A stretch of 64,000 nucleotides of DNA from Mycobacterium florentinum (GTDB lineage: Bacteria > Actinomycetota > Actinomycetes > Mycobacteriales > Mycobacteriaceae). A program made the translations under genes and the position numbers. The notes under the pieces are model-generated. The model was not told the origin of the DNA, ran no database searches, and saw only the letters and a list, made by a program, of their open reading frames with translations. Location of the stretch: NCBI RefSeq assembly GCF_010730355.1, contig NZ_AP022576.1, forward strand, positions 1,364,001 to 1,428,000, in the 5' to 3' direction. Each line of letters opens with the position of its first letter. Within the stretch, counting starts at the first letter, position 1. Shown here in pieces: positions 19,927-29,129 of this stretch.

Positions 19927-20976
19927 TCAACGGATGGACTGCAGCCGGGGCAGCCGGCCCGGTCTGTCGTTGTCGGCCAACGCGATCGCGTCGGCAAGCA
20001 GTTCGGCCAACTGGCGCGGGTACACGGTCTGCCCGGCGGCCACCAGTTCGGCGATGTCATTGGCATCGCACCAGCGGTGACAGTGAATGTAGCGGCGTTC
20101 CAGTTCGGTTCGGCCCGTGCAGACCGGCTCGAAGCGCGCGGTGCGCCGCACGAAGAAGAACTCCTCGCTGTCGATCAACGCGCCGTTGAATTCGAAGACC
20201 TCGTCGCGCCGCCAGATCGGCCCGACCATCTCGGCCGCCTCGACCCGTAAACCGGTCTCTTCGGCCAACTCTCGCGCGGCAGCCTCGGCCAGCCGTTCGC
20301 CCGGGCCTACCTCGCCGCCCACCGTGAACCACCACCGCGGCGCCGATTCCGCGATCGCCGGATCCGAACCGCACAGCAGCAGCACCGCGCCGGTCTCATC
20401 CAGCAGCACCACCCGCGCCGAGGTCCGGTGTTTGGGCACCCCGTGACCGGTGTACGCCAGCGCGTGCGGTCGCTCGACGATCTCGAAATAGCTTGGCAGC
20501 GCGGCTGTTCCGCCGAGACGAAGGGCACGCACCGGCCGCCGCTCGCCGAGCGCGAGGGTGTCGCGGACCGCGTCGTTGTGGAATCGGCGGGCCAGCAGCA
20601 GCCGGGCTTCGGCGTCGGCCAACTCGGCGATCAGGCCGGCCGGCAGTGCGGCCGGGTCGACCATCGCCAGCGCCGCGGACAGCTCGTTTTCGGCGTTCTC
20701 CCGGGATTGCCGGGGCGCCCGCTCGGCGGCGTCGGCCAACGCGGCCAGGCGTCGGCCTTCGGGGTTGTTCGTGGAGCCACCGTAGGCGTCGATCGCGACG
20801 GCACGCGCGACCACCGCGCGGCGCGCCAGCGCGCTGTCGAGGGCCTGCCAGGACAGGTCGTAGCGAATGTTGAGGCGGTTCAGCCGCTGCGCCGTCTGAA
20901 GTGCCCAGCCACCGATCGTCGCCAGTACGGCGATCAGCACGATCAGCAGCAGGATGACGATCAGCGGCCAGGCCAT
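19927..20976 (-). CDS. Nudix hydrolase with N-terminal membrane anchor (Rv2609c-like)
   Basis: A 349-residue protein with an N-terminal transmembrane helix (PLIVILLLIVLIAVLATIGGW), a helical middle region rich in Ala/Arg, and a C-terminal Nudix domain. The Nudix box GGEVGPGERLAEAAARELAEETGL has the required E-x7-R-E-x-x-E-E spacing. Nudix enzymes cleave nucleoside diphosphates linked to another group; the substrate here is unknown. Its ATG overlaps the pimA stop by one base, tying it to the PIM biosynthesis operon. Confidence 0.9.
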   Translation of the reverse strand: MAWPLIVILLLIVLIAVLATIGGWALQTAQRLNRLNIRYDLSWQALDSALARRAVVARAVAIDAYGGSTNNPEGRRLAALADAAERAPRQSRENAENELSAALAMVDPAALPAGLIAELADAEARLLLARRFHNDAVRDTLALGERRPVRALRLGGTAALPSYFEIVERPHALAYTGHGVPKHRTSARVVLLDETGAVLLLCGSDPAIAESAPRWWFTVGGEVGPGERLAEAAARELAEETGLRVEAAEMVGPIWRRDEVFEFNGALIDSEEFFFVRRTARFEPVCTGRTELERRYIHCHRWCDANDIAELVAAGQTVYPRQLAELLADAIALADNDRPGRLPRLQSIR

Positions 20977-22100
20977 CAGCCGGCCACCTGGACCTTGACG
21001 CCCGCGCCGGCGACCGTCTCGTACACCCGCATGATCTGGCTGGCCACCACTTGCCAGTCGTAGCGGGCCACCGCTTCGGCCGCCGCGGCGACGTAACGCT
21101 CACGCAGCGCGTCGTTTTCGAGCATCTCGATCAGCCCGTCGGCCAGTGCGGCGGCGTCGCCGACCGGTACCAGCCGTCCGGCCTCACCGTCGCACAGCAC
21201 GCGGCGGAAGGCGTCCAGGTCGCTGGCCACTACCGGCGTGCCCGCGGCCATCGCCTCGACCAGGACGATCCCGAAACTCTCACCCCCGATGTTGGGCGCG
21301 CAGTAGACGTCCGCGCTGCGCATCGCCGACGCCTTTCCGGCGTCGTCGACCTGGCCAAGAAAGTGCATATGCTCAGCCAAAGCGCCTGCCTTCGTGCGCA
21401 ATTCGTCCTCGTCGCCGTGGCCGACGACCAGCACCTGCAGGTCGGGAAATCGTTCCACCACCCGCGGCAGCGCCTCGAGTAACACCCCCATGCCCTTGCG
21501 GGACTCGTCGAAGCGGCCCAAGAACAGCACCGTGCGGCCCGGCCGCGGATACCCGTCGAGGCGCGGCGCCGAGGCGAGCGCGGCGACGTCGACCCCGTTG
21601 GGAATCTCCACCGCGTCGGACCCGAGCGCCTCCATCTGCCAGCGCCGGGCCAGGTCGGACACCGCGACGCGGCCGATGATCTTCTCGTGCAACGGCCGCA
21701 GCAGGCCCTGAAAGACGGACAGCGTCAGCGATTTGGTGGTCGAGGTGTGAAAGGTGGCCACGATCGGACCCTCGGCGATCCGCAGGGCCCACATCGACAG
21801 GCTGGGGGCGTTCGGTTCGTGCAGATGCAGCACGTCGAAGTCGCCGTCGGTCAGCCAGCGCCTGACCCGGCCGTGCACCGCGGGACTGAATTGCAGCCGC
21901 GCCACCGAACCGTTGTAGGGAATCGGGATGGCCTTGCCGGCGGAGACGACGTACTCGGGCAGGCGGACGTGCGGCGACGCGGGAGCCAGCACGCTGACCT
22001 CATGGCCCCGTTCGCGCAACACCTCCGCGAGCTGCAACACGTGCGATTGCACCCCGCCCGACACGTCGAACGAATAGGGACAGACCATCCCGATCCGCAT
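20976..22100 (-). CDS. pimA: Phosphatidylinositol alpha-mannosyltransferase PimA
   Basis: PimA moves the first mannose from GDP-mannose to the 2-position of phosphatidylinositol on the cytoplasmic face of the membrane, the first step to PIMs, LM and LAM. The 374 residues form a GT4 GT-B enzyme: N-terminal MVCPYSFDVSGGVQSHVLQL, linker HTSTTKS, and the donor-binding E-x7-E motif ESFGIVLVEAMAAGTPVVAS. It overlaps both neighbours by one base, so the operon thrS-HIT-pgsA1-patA-pimA-Nudix is translated as a coupled unit. Confidence 0.97.
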   Translation of the reverse strand: MRIGMVCPYSFDVSGGVQSHVLQLAEVLRERGHEVSVLAPASPHVRLPEYVVSAGKAIPIPYNGSVARLQFSPAVHGRVRRWLTDGDFDVLHLHEPNAPSLSMWALRIAEGPIVATFHTSTTKSLTLSVFQGLLRPLHEKIIGRVAVSDLARRWQMEALGSDAVEIPNGVDVAALASAPRLDGYPRPGRTVLFLGRFDESRKGMGVLLEALPRVVERFPDLQVLVVGHGDEDELRTKAGALAEHMHFLGQVDDAGKASAMRSADVYCAPNIGGESFGIVLVEAMAAGTPVVASDLDAFRRVLCDGEAGRLVPVGDAAALADGLIEMLENDALRERYVAAAAEAVARYDWQVVASQIMRVYETVAGAGVKVQVAG

Positions 22101-23050
22101 CAGGCTTCCTTCAGCCGGGCACGTCTGTCATCGGAGAGATCGGCCAGCCACTGCGGTTGCAGCATGTGCCAATCCTCGGGGTGGGCGGCGATGTTGTGGG
22201 CGAACCGATTCGCCAGCTCCTGGGTGATGGTTGCGACATCCCCGCTGGAACAGTCCAGCGGCGTGCTGATGGATACCCGCCAGGCGTCGCCCTCGTTCCA
22301 GCAATGCGCCGCGCACAGCGCCGCCCCGGTTTCGATCGCGAGCTTCGCCGGTCCGGCCGGCATCCGGGTGGGCTCGCCGAAGAAGTCGACTTCCACACCG
22401 GTGCGGGTGAGATCGCGTTCGGCCATCAAGCACACCACCCGGTTGGCCCGCAGTCGCTCGCACAACACGTCGAAGGGGGGCCGGTCGCCACCGGACAACG
22501 GCAGCACCTCGAAGCCGAGGCTTTCCCGGTAGGCGATGAAACGCCGGTACAGCGACTCGGGTTTGAGCCGCTCCGCGACGGTGGTGAAGGTGCCGCGCGT
22601 CTGCGCCAGCCATACCCCGGCCATGTCCCAGTTGCCGCTGTGCGGCAGCGCGAGCACCGCGCCCCGGCCCACCGCCAGGGCCGCATCGATATTGTCGGCG
22701 CCGATGAACAACTCGTCGATCCGACGGGCCAGGACAGCGTGGTCCATGGACGGCAGCCGGAACGCCTCGCGCCAGTAACGGCCGTAGGACGCCAGCGAGG
22801 CCCGCATCAGGCTGTCGGGCACCTGCGCCGGCGGTACCCCGATGACCCGGGCCAGGTTCTTGCGCAGCTGGTCGGGGCCGCCATTGCGGGCGGCGTAGCG
22901 CGCTCCGGTGTCGAATACGTTGCGCGCGGCGAACTCTGGGACCGCTCGCACCGCCATCCAGCCGGCGGCGTACGCCCAGTCGCTCGCCGTCCTGGTCACC
23001 AGGTCGCGCGGCGCGGTGAGCGCTTTCAGGCCGGGCGGAGTGGAGATCAC
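22100..23050 (-). CDS. patA: PIM acyltransferase PatA
   Basis: PatA acylates the 6-position of the mannose on PIM1/PIM2, usually with palmitate. The 316 residues have the H-x4-D motif HSGNWD in the catalytic block, then AERLKPESLYRRF and MAERDLTRTGVEVDFFG, as in Rv2611c. GTG 23050 overlaps the pgsA1 stop (GTGA), which sets the start and gives the family length. It is a peripheral membrane enzyme on the cytoplasmic side. Confidence 0.96.
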   Translation of the reverse strand: MISTPPGLKALTAPRDLVTRTASDWAYAAGWMAVRAVPEFAARNVFDTGARYAARNGGPDQLRKNLARVIGVPPAQVPDSLMRASLASYGRYWREAFRLPSMDHAVLARRIDELFIGADNIDAALAVGRGAVLALPHSGNWDMAGVWLAQTRGTFTTVAERLKPESLYRRFIAYRESLGFEVLPLSGGDRPPFDVLCERLRANRVVCLMAERDLTRTGVEVDFFGEPTRMPAGPAKLAIETGAALCAAHCWNEGDAWRVSISTPLDCSSGDVATITQELANRFAHNIAAHPEDWHMLQPQWLADLSDDRRARLKEA

Positions 23051-23709
23051 GGCGTCCCCGTTTCGCTTCCCGGATTGGGCGGCAGGGGTTCGGCCGCACC
23101 GGGCGAGGTCCGCACCGCGTGCAACCGCTGCACGCAGGTCACCACGCTGGCCACCGCCAGCACCCACATCGCGACGGGCAGCGCCGGCGGCCAGGCTACG
23201 AACGGAAAGTCCGATACACCCGCGCCGACCAGCACGATGATCAGCCGTTCCGGTCGTTCGATGAGGCCGCCGTCGCCGCGCAGACCGCTGGCCTCGGCCC
23301 GGGCCTTGATGTACGAGATCACCTGGGAGGTGACCAGGCAGATCAGCGTCGCCGCGGCCAGCGGTTTGTCATGCAGGCCGAAGACAATCCACCACAGCAG
23401 CCCGCAGAACACCGCGCCGTCGCTGACCCGGTCGCACGTGGCGTCGAGCACCGCGCCGAATCGCGTGCCGCCGCCGCGCTCGCGGGCCATCGCACCGTCG
23501 ACCATGTCGAAGAGCACGAAAAACCAGACGACCAGCGTGCCGACGAACAGCTTGCCCATCGGGAACAACGTCAGCGCCCCCGCGACGGCCACGACGGTGC
23601 CCAAGATCGTGACGGCGTCCGGCGTCAGACCCACCCGCAGCAGCGCCCTGGCCGTCGGAGTGGTGAGCCGGGCGAACGCGGCCCGGGACAGGAAGGGCGC
23701 CTTACTCAT
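23047..23709 (-). CDS. pgsA1: Phosphatidylinositol phosphate synthase PgsA1
   Basis: Transfers the phosphatidyl group from CDP-diacylglycerol to inositol 1-phosphate, giving PIP, the precursor of PI and PIMs. The complete CDP-alcohol phosphotransferase signature is visible: D-x2-DG-x2-AR-x8-G-x3-D-x3-D starting at DMVDGAMARERGGG. Six membrane helices are predicted by eye. The ATG at 23709 overlaps the stop of the HIT gene (ATGA); an in-frame start 15 bp upstream is less likely. Confidence 0.96.
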   Translation of the reverse strand: MSKAPFLSRAAFARLTTPTARALLRVGLTPDAVTILGTVVAVAGALTLFPMGKLFVGTLVVWFFVLFDMVDGAMARERGGGTRFGAVLDATCDRVSDGAVFCGLLWWIVFGLHDKPLAAATLICLVTSQVISYIKARAEASGLRGDGGLIERPERLIIVLVGAGVSDFPFVAWPPALPVAMWVLAVASVVTCVQRLHAVRTSPGAAEPLPPNPGSETGTP

Positions 23710-24266
23710 TGCTGCTTGGCCCACTCGGTGGCCAACAACTGACGCGTCTCGCGCAGCAGCTGTGGGATCACCTTCGCGCCGCCGACGATCGTGATGAAGT
23801 TCGCGTCACCACCCCAGCGCGGCACCACATGCACGTGCAGATGTTCGGCCAGCGATCCGCCCGCCGATGTTCCCAGGTTGAGGCCGACGTTGAAGCCGTG
23901 CGGGCGCGACACGCTCTTGATCACCCGAATCGCCTTCTGGATGAAGGCCATCAGCTCCGCACTCTCGGCGTCGGTCAGGTCCTCGATTTCGGACAGCCGC
24001 CGGTAGGGCACCACCATCAGGTGCCCGGGGTTGTACGGGTAGAGGTTGAGCACGGCGTAGACGAGTTCGCCGCGCGCCACCACCAGGCCCTCTTCGTCTG
24101 GCAGTTGCGGAATGTCGGTGAACGGCTCCTCGGGGTTGCCGTTGTCGCGCTTGGCCGGCGCCTCGGCCAGGTACGTCATCCGGTACGGCGTCCACAGCCG
24201 CTGCAGGTGGTCGCGCTCGCCGACACCCGTGTCGAGGATCGTGTCTTCGCTGTCCTGCTCACTCAC
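23706..24266 (-). CDS. HIT-domain diadenosine polyphosphate phosphorylase (Rv2613c-like)
   Basis: A 186-residue histidine-triad protein. The active site [11 protein letters not shown] holds the three histidines near residues 140-150, and [16 protein letters not shown] opens the HIT fold. The M. tuberculosis homologue cleaves Ap4A phosphorolytically to ATP and ADP. The start region overlaps the thrS stop by 8 bp, so it is coupled to thrS, a known source of Ap4A as a by-product of tRNA synthetases. That gives the neighbour relation a plausible biochemical reason. Confidence 0.93.
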   Translation of the reverse strand: MSEQDSEDTILDTGVGERDHLQRLWTPYRMTYLAEAPAKRDNGNPEEPFTDIPQLPDEEGLVVARGELVYAVLNLYPYNPGHLMVVPYRRLSEIEDLTDAESAELMAFIQKAIRVIKSVSRPHGFNVGLNLGTSAGGSLAEHLHVHVVPRWGGDANFITIVGGAKVIPQLLRETRQLLATEWAKQQ

Positions 24267-26313
24267 CGCCGGCTACCTTCACCAGTTCTTGTGTGGGAGC
24301 GGCATTCTCACGGTCGGCGATCCACTTCACAATGGTATCGATCGCGGCGTCCAACGGCACGCCGTTGATCTGGGTGCGGTCCCCGAAGCGGAAGCTGACC
24401 GCCGCGGACTCGACGTCGCGGTCACCGGCCAGCAACATGAACGGCACCTTCTGGTTGGTGTGGTTCACGATCTTCTTGGCCATCCGGTCATCGCTGGTGT
24501 CCACCTCCACCCGCACACCTCGCGACCTCAGTTGCGCGGCAACATCTTTCAGGTAAGCCGCGTGTTCGTCGGCGACCGGGATGCCGACCACCTGAACCGG
24601 CGCCAGCCACGCCGGGAAGGCCCCGGCGTAGTGCTCGGTGAGAATGCCGAAGAACCGCTCGATGGACCCGAACAGCGCGCGGTGGATCAGCACCGGCCGT
24701 TGCCGGCTGCCGTCGGACGCGGTGTATTCCAGCTCGAACCGGTCCGGCATGTTGAAGTCGAGCTGAATGGTCGACATCTGCCAGCTGCGGCCCAACGCAT
24801 CCTTGACCTGCACCGAGATCTTCGGGCCGTAGAACGCCGCGCCACCGGGGTCGGGAACGAAATGCAACCCGGACGCCACGGCCACCTCCCGCAGGACTTC
24901 GGTGGCCTCGTCCCACATCTCGTCGGAGCCGGAGTACTTCTCCGGGTCCTTGGTGGACAGCTCCAGGTAGAAGTCGTCGAGCCCGTAGTCGGCCAGCAAG
25001 TCGAGCACGAAGCGCAGCAGCGAGGTCAGCTCGTCACGCATCTGCTCGCGCGTGCAGTAGATGTGCGCGTCGTCCTGAGTCATGCCGCGCACCCGGGTCA
25101 GCCCGTGCACCACGCCCGACTTCTCGTAGCGGTACACGCTGCCGAACTCGAAGAGCCGCAACGGAAGCTCGCGATACGAGCGACCGCGTGACCGATAGAT
25201 GAGGTGATGCATCGGGCAGTTCATCGGCTTGAGGTAGTAGTCCTGCCCGGGCTTGCGCATCGTCCCGTCCGCGTTGAACTCCGCGTCCAGGTGCATCGGC
25301 GGGTACATGCCGTCGGCGTACCACTCGAGGTGGCCCGAGGTGATGTACAGCTGCTCCTTGGTGATGTGCGGGGTGTTGACGAATTCGTACCCGGCCTCGA
25401 TGTGCTTGCGCCGCGAATACTCCTCCAGCTCGCGCCGGATGATGCCGCCCTTGGGGTGGAAAACCGCCAGGCCGGAACCGATTTCGTCGGGGAAGCTGAA
25501 CAGGTCCAGCTCGACGCCCAACTTGCGATGGTCGCGCCGCTGCGCCTCCTCGAGCAGCTCCAGGTGCTTGTCGAGCGCCTCTTGCGACTCCCAGGCGGTG
25601 CCGTAGATGCGTTGCAGGCTGGCGTTGCTCTGGTCGCCGCGCCAGTAGGCCGCCGAGCTACGGGTGAGCTTGAACGCCGGGATGTGCTTGGTGGTCGGGA
25701 TGTGCGGACCGCGGCACAGATCCCCCCAGACCCGTTCGCGGGTACGGGGATTGAGGTTGTCGTAGGCGGTGAGTTCGTCGCCGCCCACCTCCATCACGTC
25801 GGGGTCGCCGGACTTGTCGTCGACCAGTTCGAGCTTGTAGGGCTCGCCCGCCAGCTCGGCGCGCGCCTCGTCCTTGGATTCGTAGACCCGCCGGTCGAAC
25901 AGCTGGCCGTCCTTGACGATTTGGCGCATCCGCTTTTCCAGCTTGGTCAGGTCCTCGGGGGTGAACGGCTCCGCCACGTCGAAGTCGTAGTAGAAGCCGT
26001 CCGCGATGGGCGGCCCGATCCCCAATTTGGCCTGCGGGAACAGATTCTGGACGGCCTGGGCCAGCACGTGCGCGGCCGAATGCCTGATGACGCTGCGGCC
26101 CTCGTCGGTGTTGGCCGCGACCGGGACCACCTCGGCGTCGGCGTCGGGTACCCAGCTCAGGTCGCGCAGCTTGCCGTCGGCGTCGCGCACCACCACGATC
26201 GCGTCGGGCGTACCCCGGCGCGGCAACCCCGCCTCCCCGACGGCCGCGGCCGCGGTAGTCCCGGCAGGAACCCGGATCGGGGCTGCGGGGACGGGTTGTG
26301 CGGGGGCGCTCAT
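24259..26313 (-). CDS. thrS: Threonine-tRNA ligase
   Basis: A class II aminoacyl-tRNA synthetase of 684 residues. It has a TGS domain at the N terminus ([14 protein letters not shown]), the editing domain with [10 protein letters not shown], zinc/active-site residues in [10 protein letters not shown], class II motif 3 near [16 protein letters not shown] and the C-terminal anticodon domain ([16 protein letters not shown]). The ATG at 26313 has GGAG 9 nt upstream; a TTG 15 bp further out is not preferred. It begins the PIM gene operon, as in Rv2614c. Confidence 0.97.
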   Translation of the reverse strand: MSAPAQPVPAAPIRVPAGTTAAAAVGEAGLPRRGTPDAIVVVRDADGKLRDLSWVPDADAEVVPVAANTDEGRSVIRHSAAHVLAQAVQNLFPQAKLGIGPPIADGFYYDFDVAEPFTPEDLTKLEKRMRQIVKDGQLFDRRVYESKDEARAELAGEPYKLELVDDKSGDPDVMEVGGDELTAYDNLNPRTRERVWGDLCRGPHIPTTKHIPAFKLTRSSAAYWRGDQSNASLQRIYGTAWESQEALDKHLELLEEAQRRDHRKLGVELDLFSFPDEIGSGLAVFHPKGGIIRRELEEYSRRKHIEAGYEFVNTPHITKEQLYITSGHLEWYADGMYPPMHLDAEFNADGTMRKPGQDYYLKPMNCPMHHLIYRSRGRSYRELPLRLFEFGSVYRYEKSGVVHGLTRVRGMTQDDAHIYCTREQMRDELTSLLRFVLDLLADYGLDDFYLELSTKDPEKYSGSDEMWDEATEVLREVAVASGLHFVPDPGGAAFYGPKISVQVKDALGRSWQMSTIQLDFNMPDRFELEYTASDGSRQRPVLIHRALFGSIERFFGILTEHYAGAFPAWLAPVQVVGIPVADEHAAYLKDVAAQLRSRGVRVEVDTSDDRMAKKIVNHTNQKVPFMLLAGDRDVESAAVSFRFGDRTQINGVPLDAAIDTIVKWIADRENAAPTQELVKVAGGE

Positions 26314-26435
26314 CGGGTTGCTCTCCAAGGTTTGGTTAGGGAATTGATCGGCGATCGACTCAGAGCCATGCTATCGGGGCCGACCTCGAAGAACCCATCG
26401 CGTTAAGGGCTGGGAGGCGCCGCCGCTATCGCGAC

Positions 26436-26484
26436 ACTGAAACCACGCACACGACACGCCGGCGCGGCTGTACATGGTTTCAGT
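26436..26484. repeat. 10-bp perfect inverted repeat upstream of thrS, possible dispersed element
   Basis: ACTGAAACCA (26436-26445) and TGGTTTCAGT (26475-26484) are exact reverse complements around a 29-nt loop; the match extends to 12 of 13 positions. The 197 bp between the thioesterase gene and thrS contain no gene. The element lies beyond the thioesterase stop and about 125 bp upstream of thrS, so it could be a terminator, an operator or a copy of an intergenic repeat. Confidence 0.6.
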
Positions 26485-26510
26485 CTCGGCACATCCCGGC
26501 TGCGACGCGG

Positions 26511-27134
26511 TCAGGGCTGGCCGGGCTTGAGTTTCACGAACAGCGCGTCGGCTTCGGCCAGTAGCGTGTCGCCGTCGGTCAGGCTTCCCGACACAAAGAT
26601 TTTGCGGCCGTCCACGCCGTCGATGCCGGCGTCGAACTGCAGCTCCTTTTCGATCGGCACGATGTGGCGGTAGTTGATCTTCAGGTAGGCGGTGCGCTGG
26701 CGCGGACTGCCGGTGAGCACCGACGTCGTCAGGCCGAGCACGGTGTCGAACAGCATGCCCAGCGATCCGCCGTGCACGGCGCCGTTGCGACCCAGGTGAA
26801 ACCGCGCGAAGCGGGCCCAGCCCGCCATCCGGCCATCCTCGGTCCGGTGCGCCCCCATCGGCACGGTCAGGATGTTGCCGCGCAGCGGCAGGTCCATCCG
26901 GCGGCCCGACGGCGACGCCCACTCGTCGGCGTCATACGGGCTCAGCAGCGCGGACAGCTTCTCCAGCGTGTCCGCGGCCTCGGAGATGACCTCGTCCGGC
27001 GCGTCGACGGCGCGCGCATGGTCCTGCAGCTTGCGTACCGCGTCGATGAACCGGCCGTAGTCGGGCCCGCCCTGGGTCGTCGGTACGGGTGGGTTGAATC
27101 CGCCGCCCGGGTGTTCCTGATGCTCGCCGGCCAC
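26511..27134 (-). CDS. PaaI-like hotdog thioesterase
   Basis: A 207-residue protein with a C-terminal hotdog fold. The helix NGAVHGGSLGMLFDTVLG around residues 115-135 is the PaaI/YbgC-type signature with the catalytic Asp. RTAYLKINYRHIVPIEKEL follows. The N-terminal 70 residues are helical and not part of the fold. Substrate is probably a CoA thioester. Start is GTG 24 bp after the aldo-keto reductase stop, so the two genes are likely one transcript. Confidence 0.8.
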   Translation of the reverse strand: MAGEHQEHPGGGFNPPVPTTQGGPDYGRFIDAVRKLQDHARAVDAPDEVISEAADTLEKLSALLSPYDADEWASPSGRRMDLPLRGNILTVPMGAHRTEDGRMAGWARFARFHLGRNGAVHGGSLGMLFDTVLGLTTSVLTGSPRQRTAYLKINYRHIVPIEKELQFDAGIDGVDGRKIFVSGSLTDGDTLLAEADALFVKLKPGQP

Positions 27135-27158
27135 CAGACCACCGTATTGGGTGGCCCG

Positions 27159-28034
27159 CTACTGCGCTCCGGCGGCCGCCAGGGTCTCGAACTCCTCGTC
27201 GGACAGCGTGATCTCGGCGGCCGCCACGTTCTCCTCCAGGTGCGCGACCTTCGAGGTCCCCGGGATCGGCAGCATCACCGGCGAGCGCTTCAGCAGCCAG
27301 GCCAGCGCCAGCTGACCGGGCGTCGCGTGATGGTCGGCAGCGATGCGTTGCAGCGGGCCGTCGGCGGCGGCCAGCGGCCCGGCCGCCAGCGGGAACCACG
27401 GGATGAAGCCGATACCCTGCTCGGTCGCGGCGTCCACCAGCGGCTCGGACTTGCGGACCGTCAGGTTGTACATGTTCTGCACCGACACGATCGGGGTGAT
27501 CTGCTGCGCCTCGTTGAGCTGATCGACGTTGACCTCCGACAGCCCGATGTGGCGGATCTTGCCTTCGTCCTTCAGCCTGGCCAGCTCGCCCACCTGGTCG
27601 GCCAGCGGCCACTTGGGGTCGACGCGATGCAGCTGCAACAGGTCGATGGTCTCCACACCCAGGCGGCGCAGGCTCATCTCAACTTCCTGCCGCAGGTACG
27701 CCGGGAAACCCATCTCGACCCAGACATCCGGACCGGTCCGCAAAAACCCGGCCTTGGTCGCGATCACCAGGTCGTGGTACGGGTACAGCGCCTCGCGGAT
27801 GATCTCCTCGGAGATGTACGGGCCGTAGGAGTCCGCGGTGTCGAACAGGTCGACGCCCAGTTCGACGGCGCGCCGCAACACGCGCACGGATTCGTCGCGG
27901 TCGGCGGGTGGTCCCCAGACTCCCTTGCCGACGATGCGCATCGCCCCGAACCCGAGGCGGTTGACGGTCAGATCGCCGCCGAAAGTGAATGTTCCAGACG
28001 CTTGGGCAATGGTTTTCGAGTTCTGTGCGGTCAC
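27159..28034 (-). CDS. Aldo/keto reductase
   Basis: A 291-residue NADPH-dependent (beta/alpha)8 oxidoreductase. The catalytic tetrad appears as DTADSYG (Asp, Tyr), ATKAGF (Lys) and LLQLHRVDP (His). The nucleotide-binding end has [17 protein letters not shown]. The GTG at 28034 is chosen because TACGGT lies exactly 7 nt upstream (28042-28047), a leaderless mycobacterial promoter, and because upstream residues have no homology. The natural carbonyl substrate is unknown. Confidence 0.88.
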   Translation of the reverse strand: MTAQNSKTIAQASGTFTFGGDLTVNRLGFGAMRIVGKGVWGPPADRDESVRVLRRAVELGVDLFDTADSYGPYISEEIIREALYPYHDLVIATKAGFLRTGPDVWVEMGFPAYLRQEVEMSLRRLGVETIDLLQLHRVDPKWPLADQVGELARLKDEGKIRHIGLSEVNVDQLNEAQQITPIVSVQNMYNLTVRKSEPLVDAATEQGIGFIPWFPLAAGPLAAADGPLQRIAADHHATPGQLALAWLLKRSPVMLPIPGTSKVAHLEENVAAAEITLSDEEFETLAAAGAQ

Positions 28035-28090
28035 GCTTACGACCGTACGCCCCAACCGCATTCGTGCACCTGGCGTGGCAAGCTGGCCGG

Positions 28091-28591
28091 ATGGACCTGG
28101 CAGCACTGGACAAACTTCCGCTGAGTTACGCCGAGGTGGGCGCAACCGCCGGGGCCGAGCTGCCGGCGGGATACGGCCATTTTGATTTCGAGAAGCGGAT
28201 CGGCACGGGCCGGCCGCGGTTCGAGCGGGCCGCCGCGGCCGTGCTGCGCTGGGGGATGCAGCGGGGGGCCGGGCTGCGGGTGCAGGCCAGCTCCGAGGTC
28301 GCGGCCGTCGACACGGTGGTGCTGGTGCGGATGGGTCCGCTGCAGGCCCCGTGCCGTGTCGTCTACGTGATCGACGAGCCGGACCTTCGCGGTTTTGCCT
28401 ACGGCACGCTGGACGGCCATCCCGAGTCCGGTGAGGAACGCTTCGCCGTGCGCCGGGACCCCTCGACCGACGCAGTCTTCGCGGAGGTGACGGCGTTCTC
28501 CCGGCCCGCGACCTGGTGGAGCAAGGCCGGCGGGCCCGTCGTGTCGGTGGCGCAACGCGTCATCGCCAAGCGCTACCTGCGTGCGGTGTGA
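28091..28591 (+). CDS. DUF1990 family protein
   Basis: A 166-residue soluble protein with the DUF1990 pattern [30 protein letters not shown] and [18 protein letters not shown]. The C terminus ends [14 protein letters not shown]. The family has no proven function. The ATG at 28091 lies 56 bp from the divergent aldo-keto reductase start, so both promoters share this short gap. It ends 1 bp before the convergent DoxX-like gene. Confidence 0.85.
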   Translation: MDLAALDKLPLSYAEVGATAGAELPAGYGHFDFEKRIGTGRPRFERAAAAVLRWGMQRGAGLRVQASSEVAAVDTVVLVRMGPLQAPCRVVYVIDEPDLRGFAYGTLDGHPESGEERFAVRRDPSTDAVFAEVTAFSRPATWWSKAGGPVVSVAQRVIAKRYLRAV

Positions 28592-28592
28592 C

Positions 28593-29036
28593 CTAGCGGG
28601 ACCCGATGCTGCCGTTGTGCACGCCCTGCGCCAGGCGGGCGAGCGCGACCGCGCCGACCAGCAAACCGAGGTCGCGCAGCGCGATGTCGTAGAAGCCGGA
28701 GAAGGTCAACAGGTCGACGATGATCCCGGCCAGCCAGGCCGCCACGACCCAGGCGCCCAGGCGGGGCGCCACCGCCACCAGCACACCGGCGGCAATCTCG
28801 ATGACCCCCACGACGTACATGCACTGGTCGGCGCTGCCGGGAAAGAGATGGCCGATCCAGCCGGCCAGGTAGATGCTCCAGTGCTGCGGATAGGTCAGCA
28901 GGTTGAAGAATTTGTCCAGCCCGAACGCGATGGGCGCGACCGTGAAAACGGTGCGAAGCGCGAGGTAGGCCGAGAAAGCCGGGTCCTTGAGCTGGTCTCG
29001 CAGAGCGGGCGTGGCGGTGGCTTGTGCTGTGCTCAT
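28593..29036 (-). CDS. DoxX-like membrane protein
   Basis: A 147-residue protein with four predicted transmembrane helices (LALRTVFTVAPIAFGLDKFF; MYVVGVIEIAAGVLVAVAP; GAWVVAAWLAGIIVDLLTF; IALRDLGLLVGAVALARLA). LDKFFN and the layout resemble the DoxX/SURF4 superfamily; some members are linked to redox homeostasis, but function here is unknown. The ATG has AAGGAAGG upstream. It is divergent from an HTH regulator, and the gap of 93 bp holds clear inverted repeats, so it is the likely regulatory target. Confidence 0.8.
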   Translation of the reverse strand: MSTAQATATPALRDQLKDPAFSAYLALRTVFTVAPIAFGLDKFFNLLTYPQHWSIYLAGWIGHLFPGSADQCMYVVGVIEIAAGVLVAVAPRLGAWVVAAWLAGIIVDLLTFSGFYDIALRDLGLLVGAVALARLAQGVHNGSIGSR

Positions 29037-29047
29037 GACGTCCTTCC

Positions 29048-29117
29048 TTTCTAACAGATAATAATCTGTACGTTAGATTGGGTAGACTGTAGCGTCAAGT
29101 ATTTTGTCTGTTAGAAA
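29048..29117. promoter_or_regulatory. Paired operator candidates between doxX-like gene and HTH regulator
   Basis: TTTCTAACAGA (29048-29058) and TCTGTTAGAAA (29107-29117) are exact reverse complements 48 bp apart. In addition ACAGAT-AATA-ATCTGT (29054-29069) is a perfect inverted repeat, and GTTAGA at 29072-29077 repeats an outer arm. The region is notably AT-rich. This pattern of a palindrome plus a distant half-site fits a dimeric repressor controlling both divergent genes. Confidence 0.75.
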
Positions 29118-29129
29118 TGGGCCGTTGAC

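Noticed and set aside
25204..26406. 400-residue frame antisense to thrS
   Set aside because: It lies wholly opposite a complete threonyl-tRNA synthetase and has no recognisable motif.
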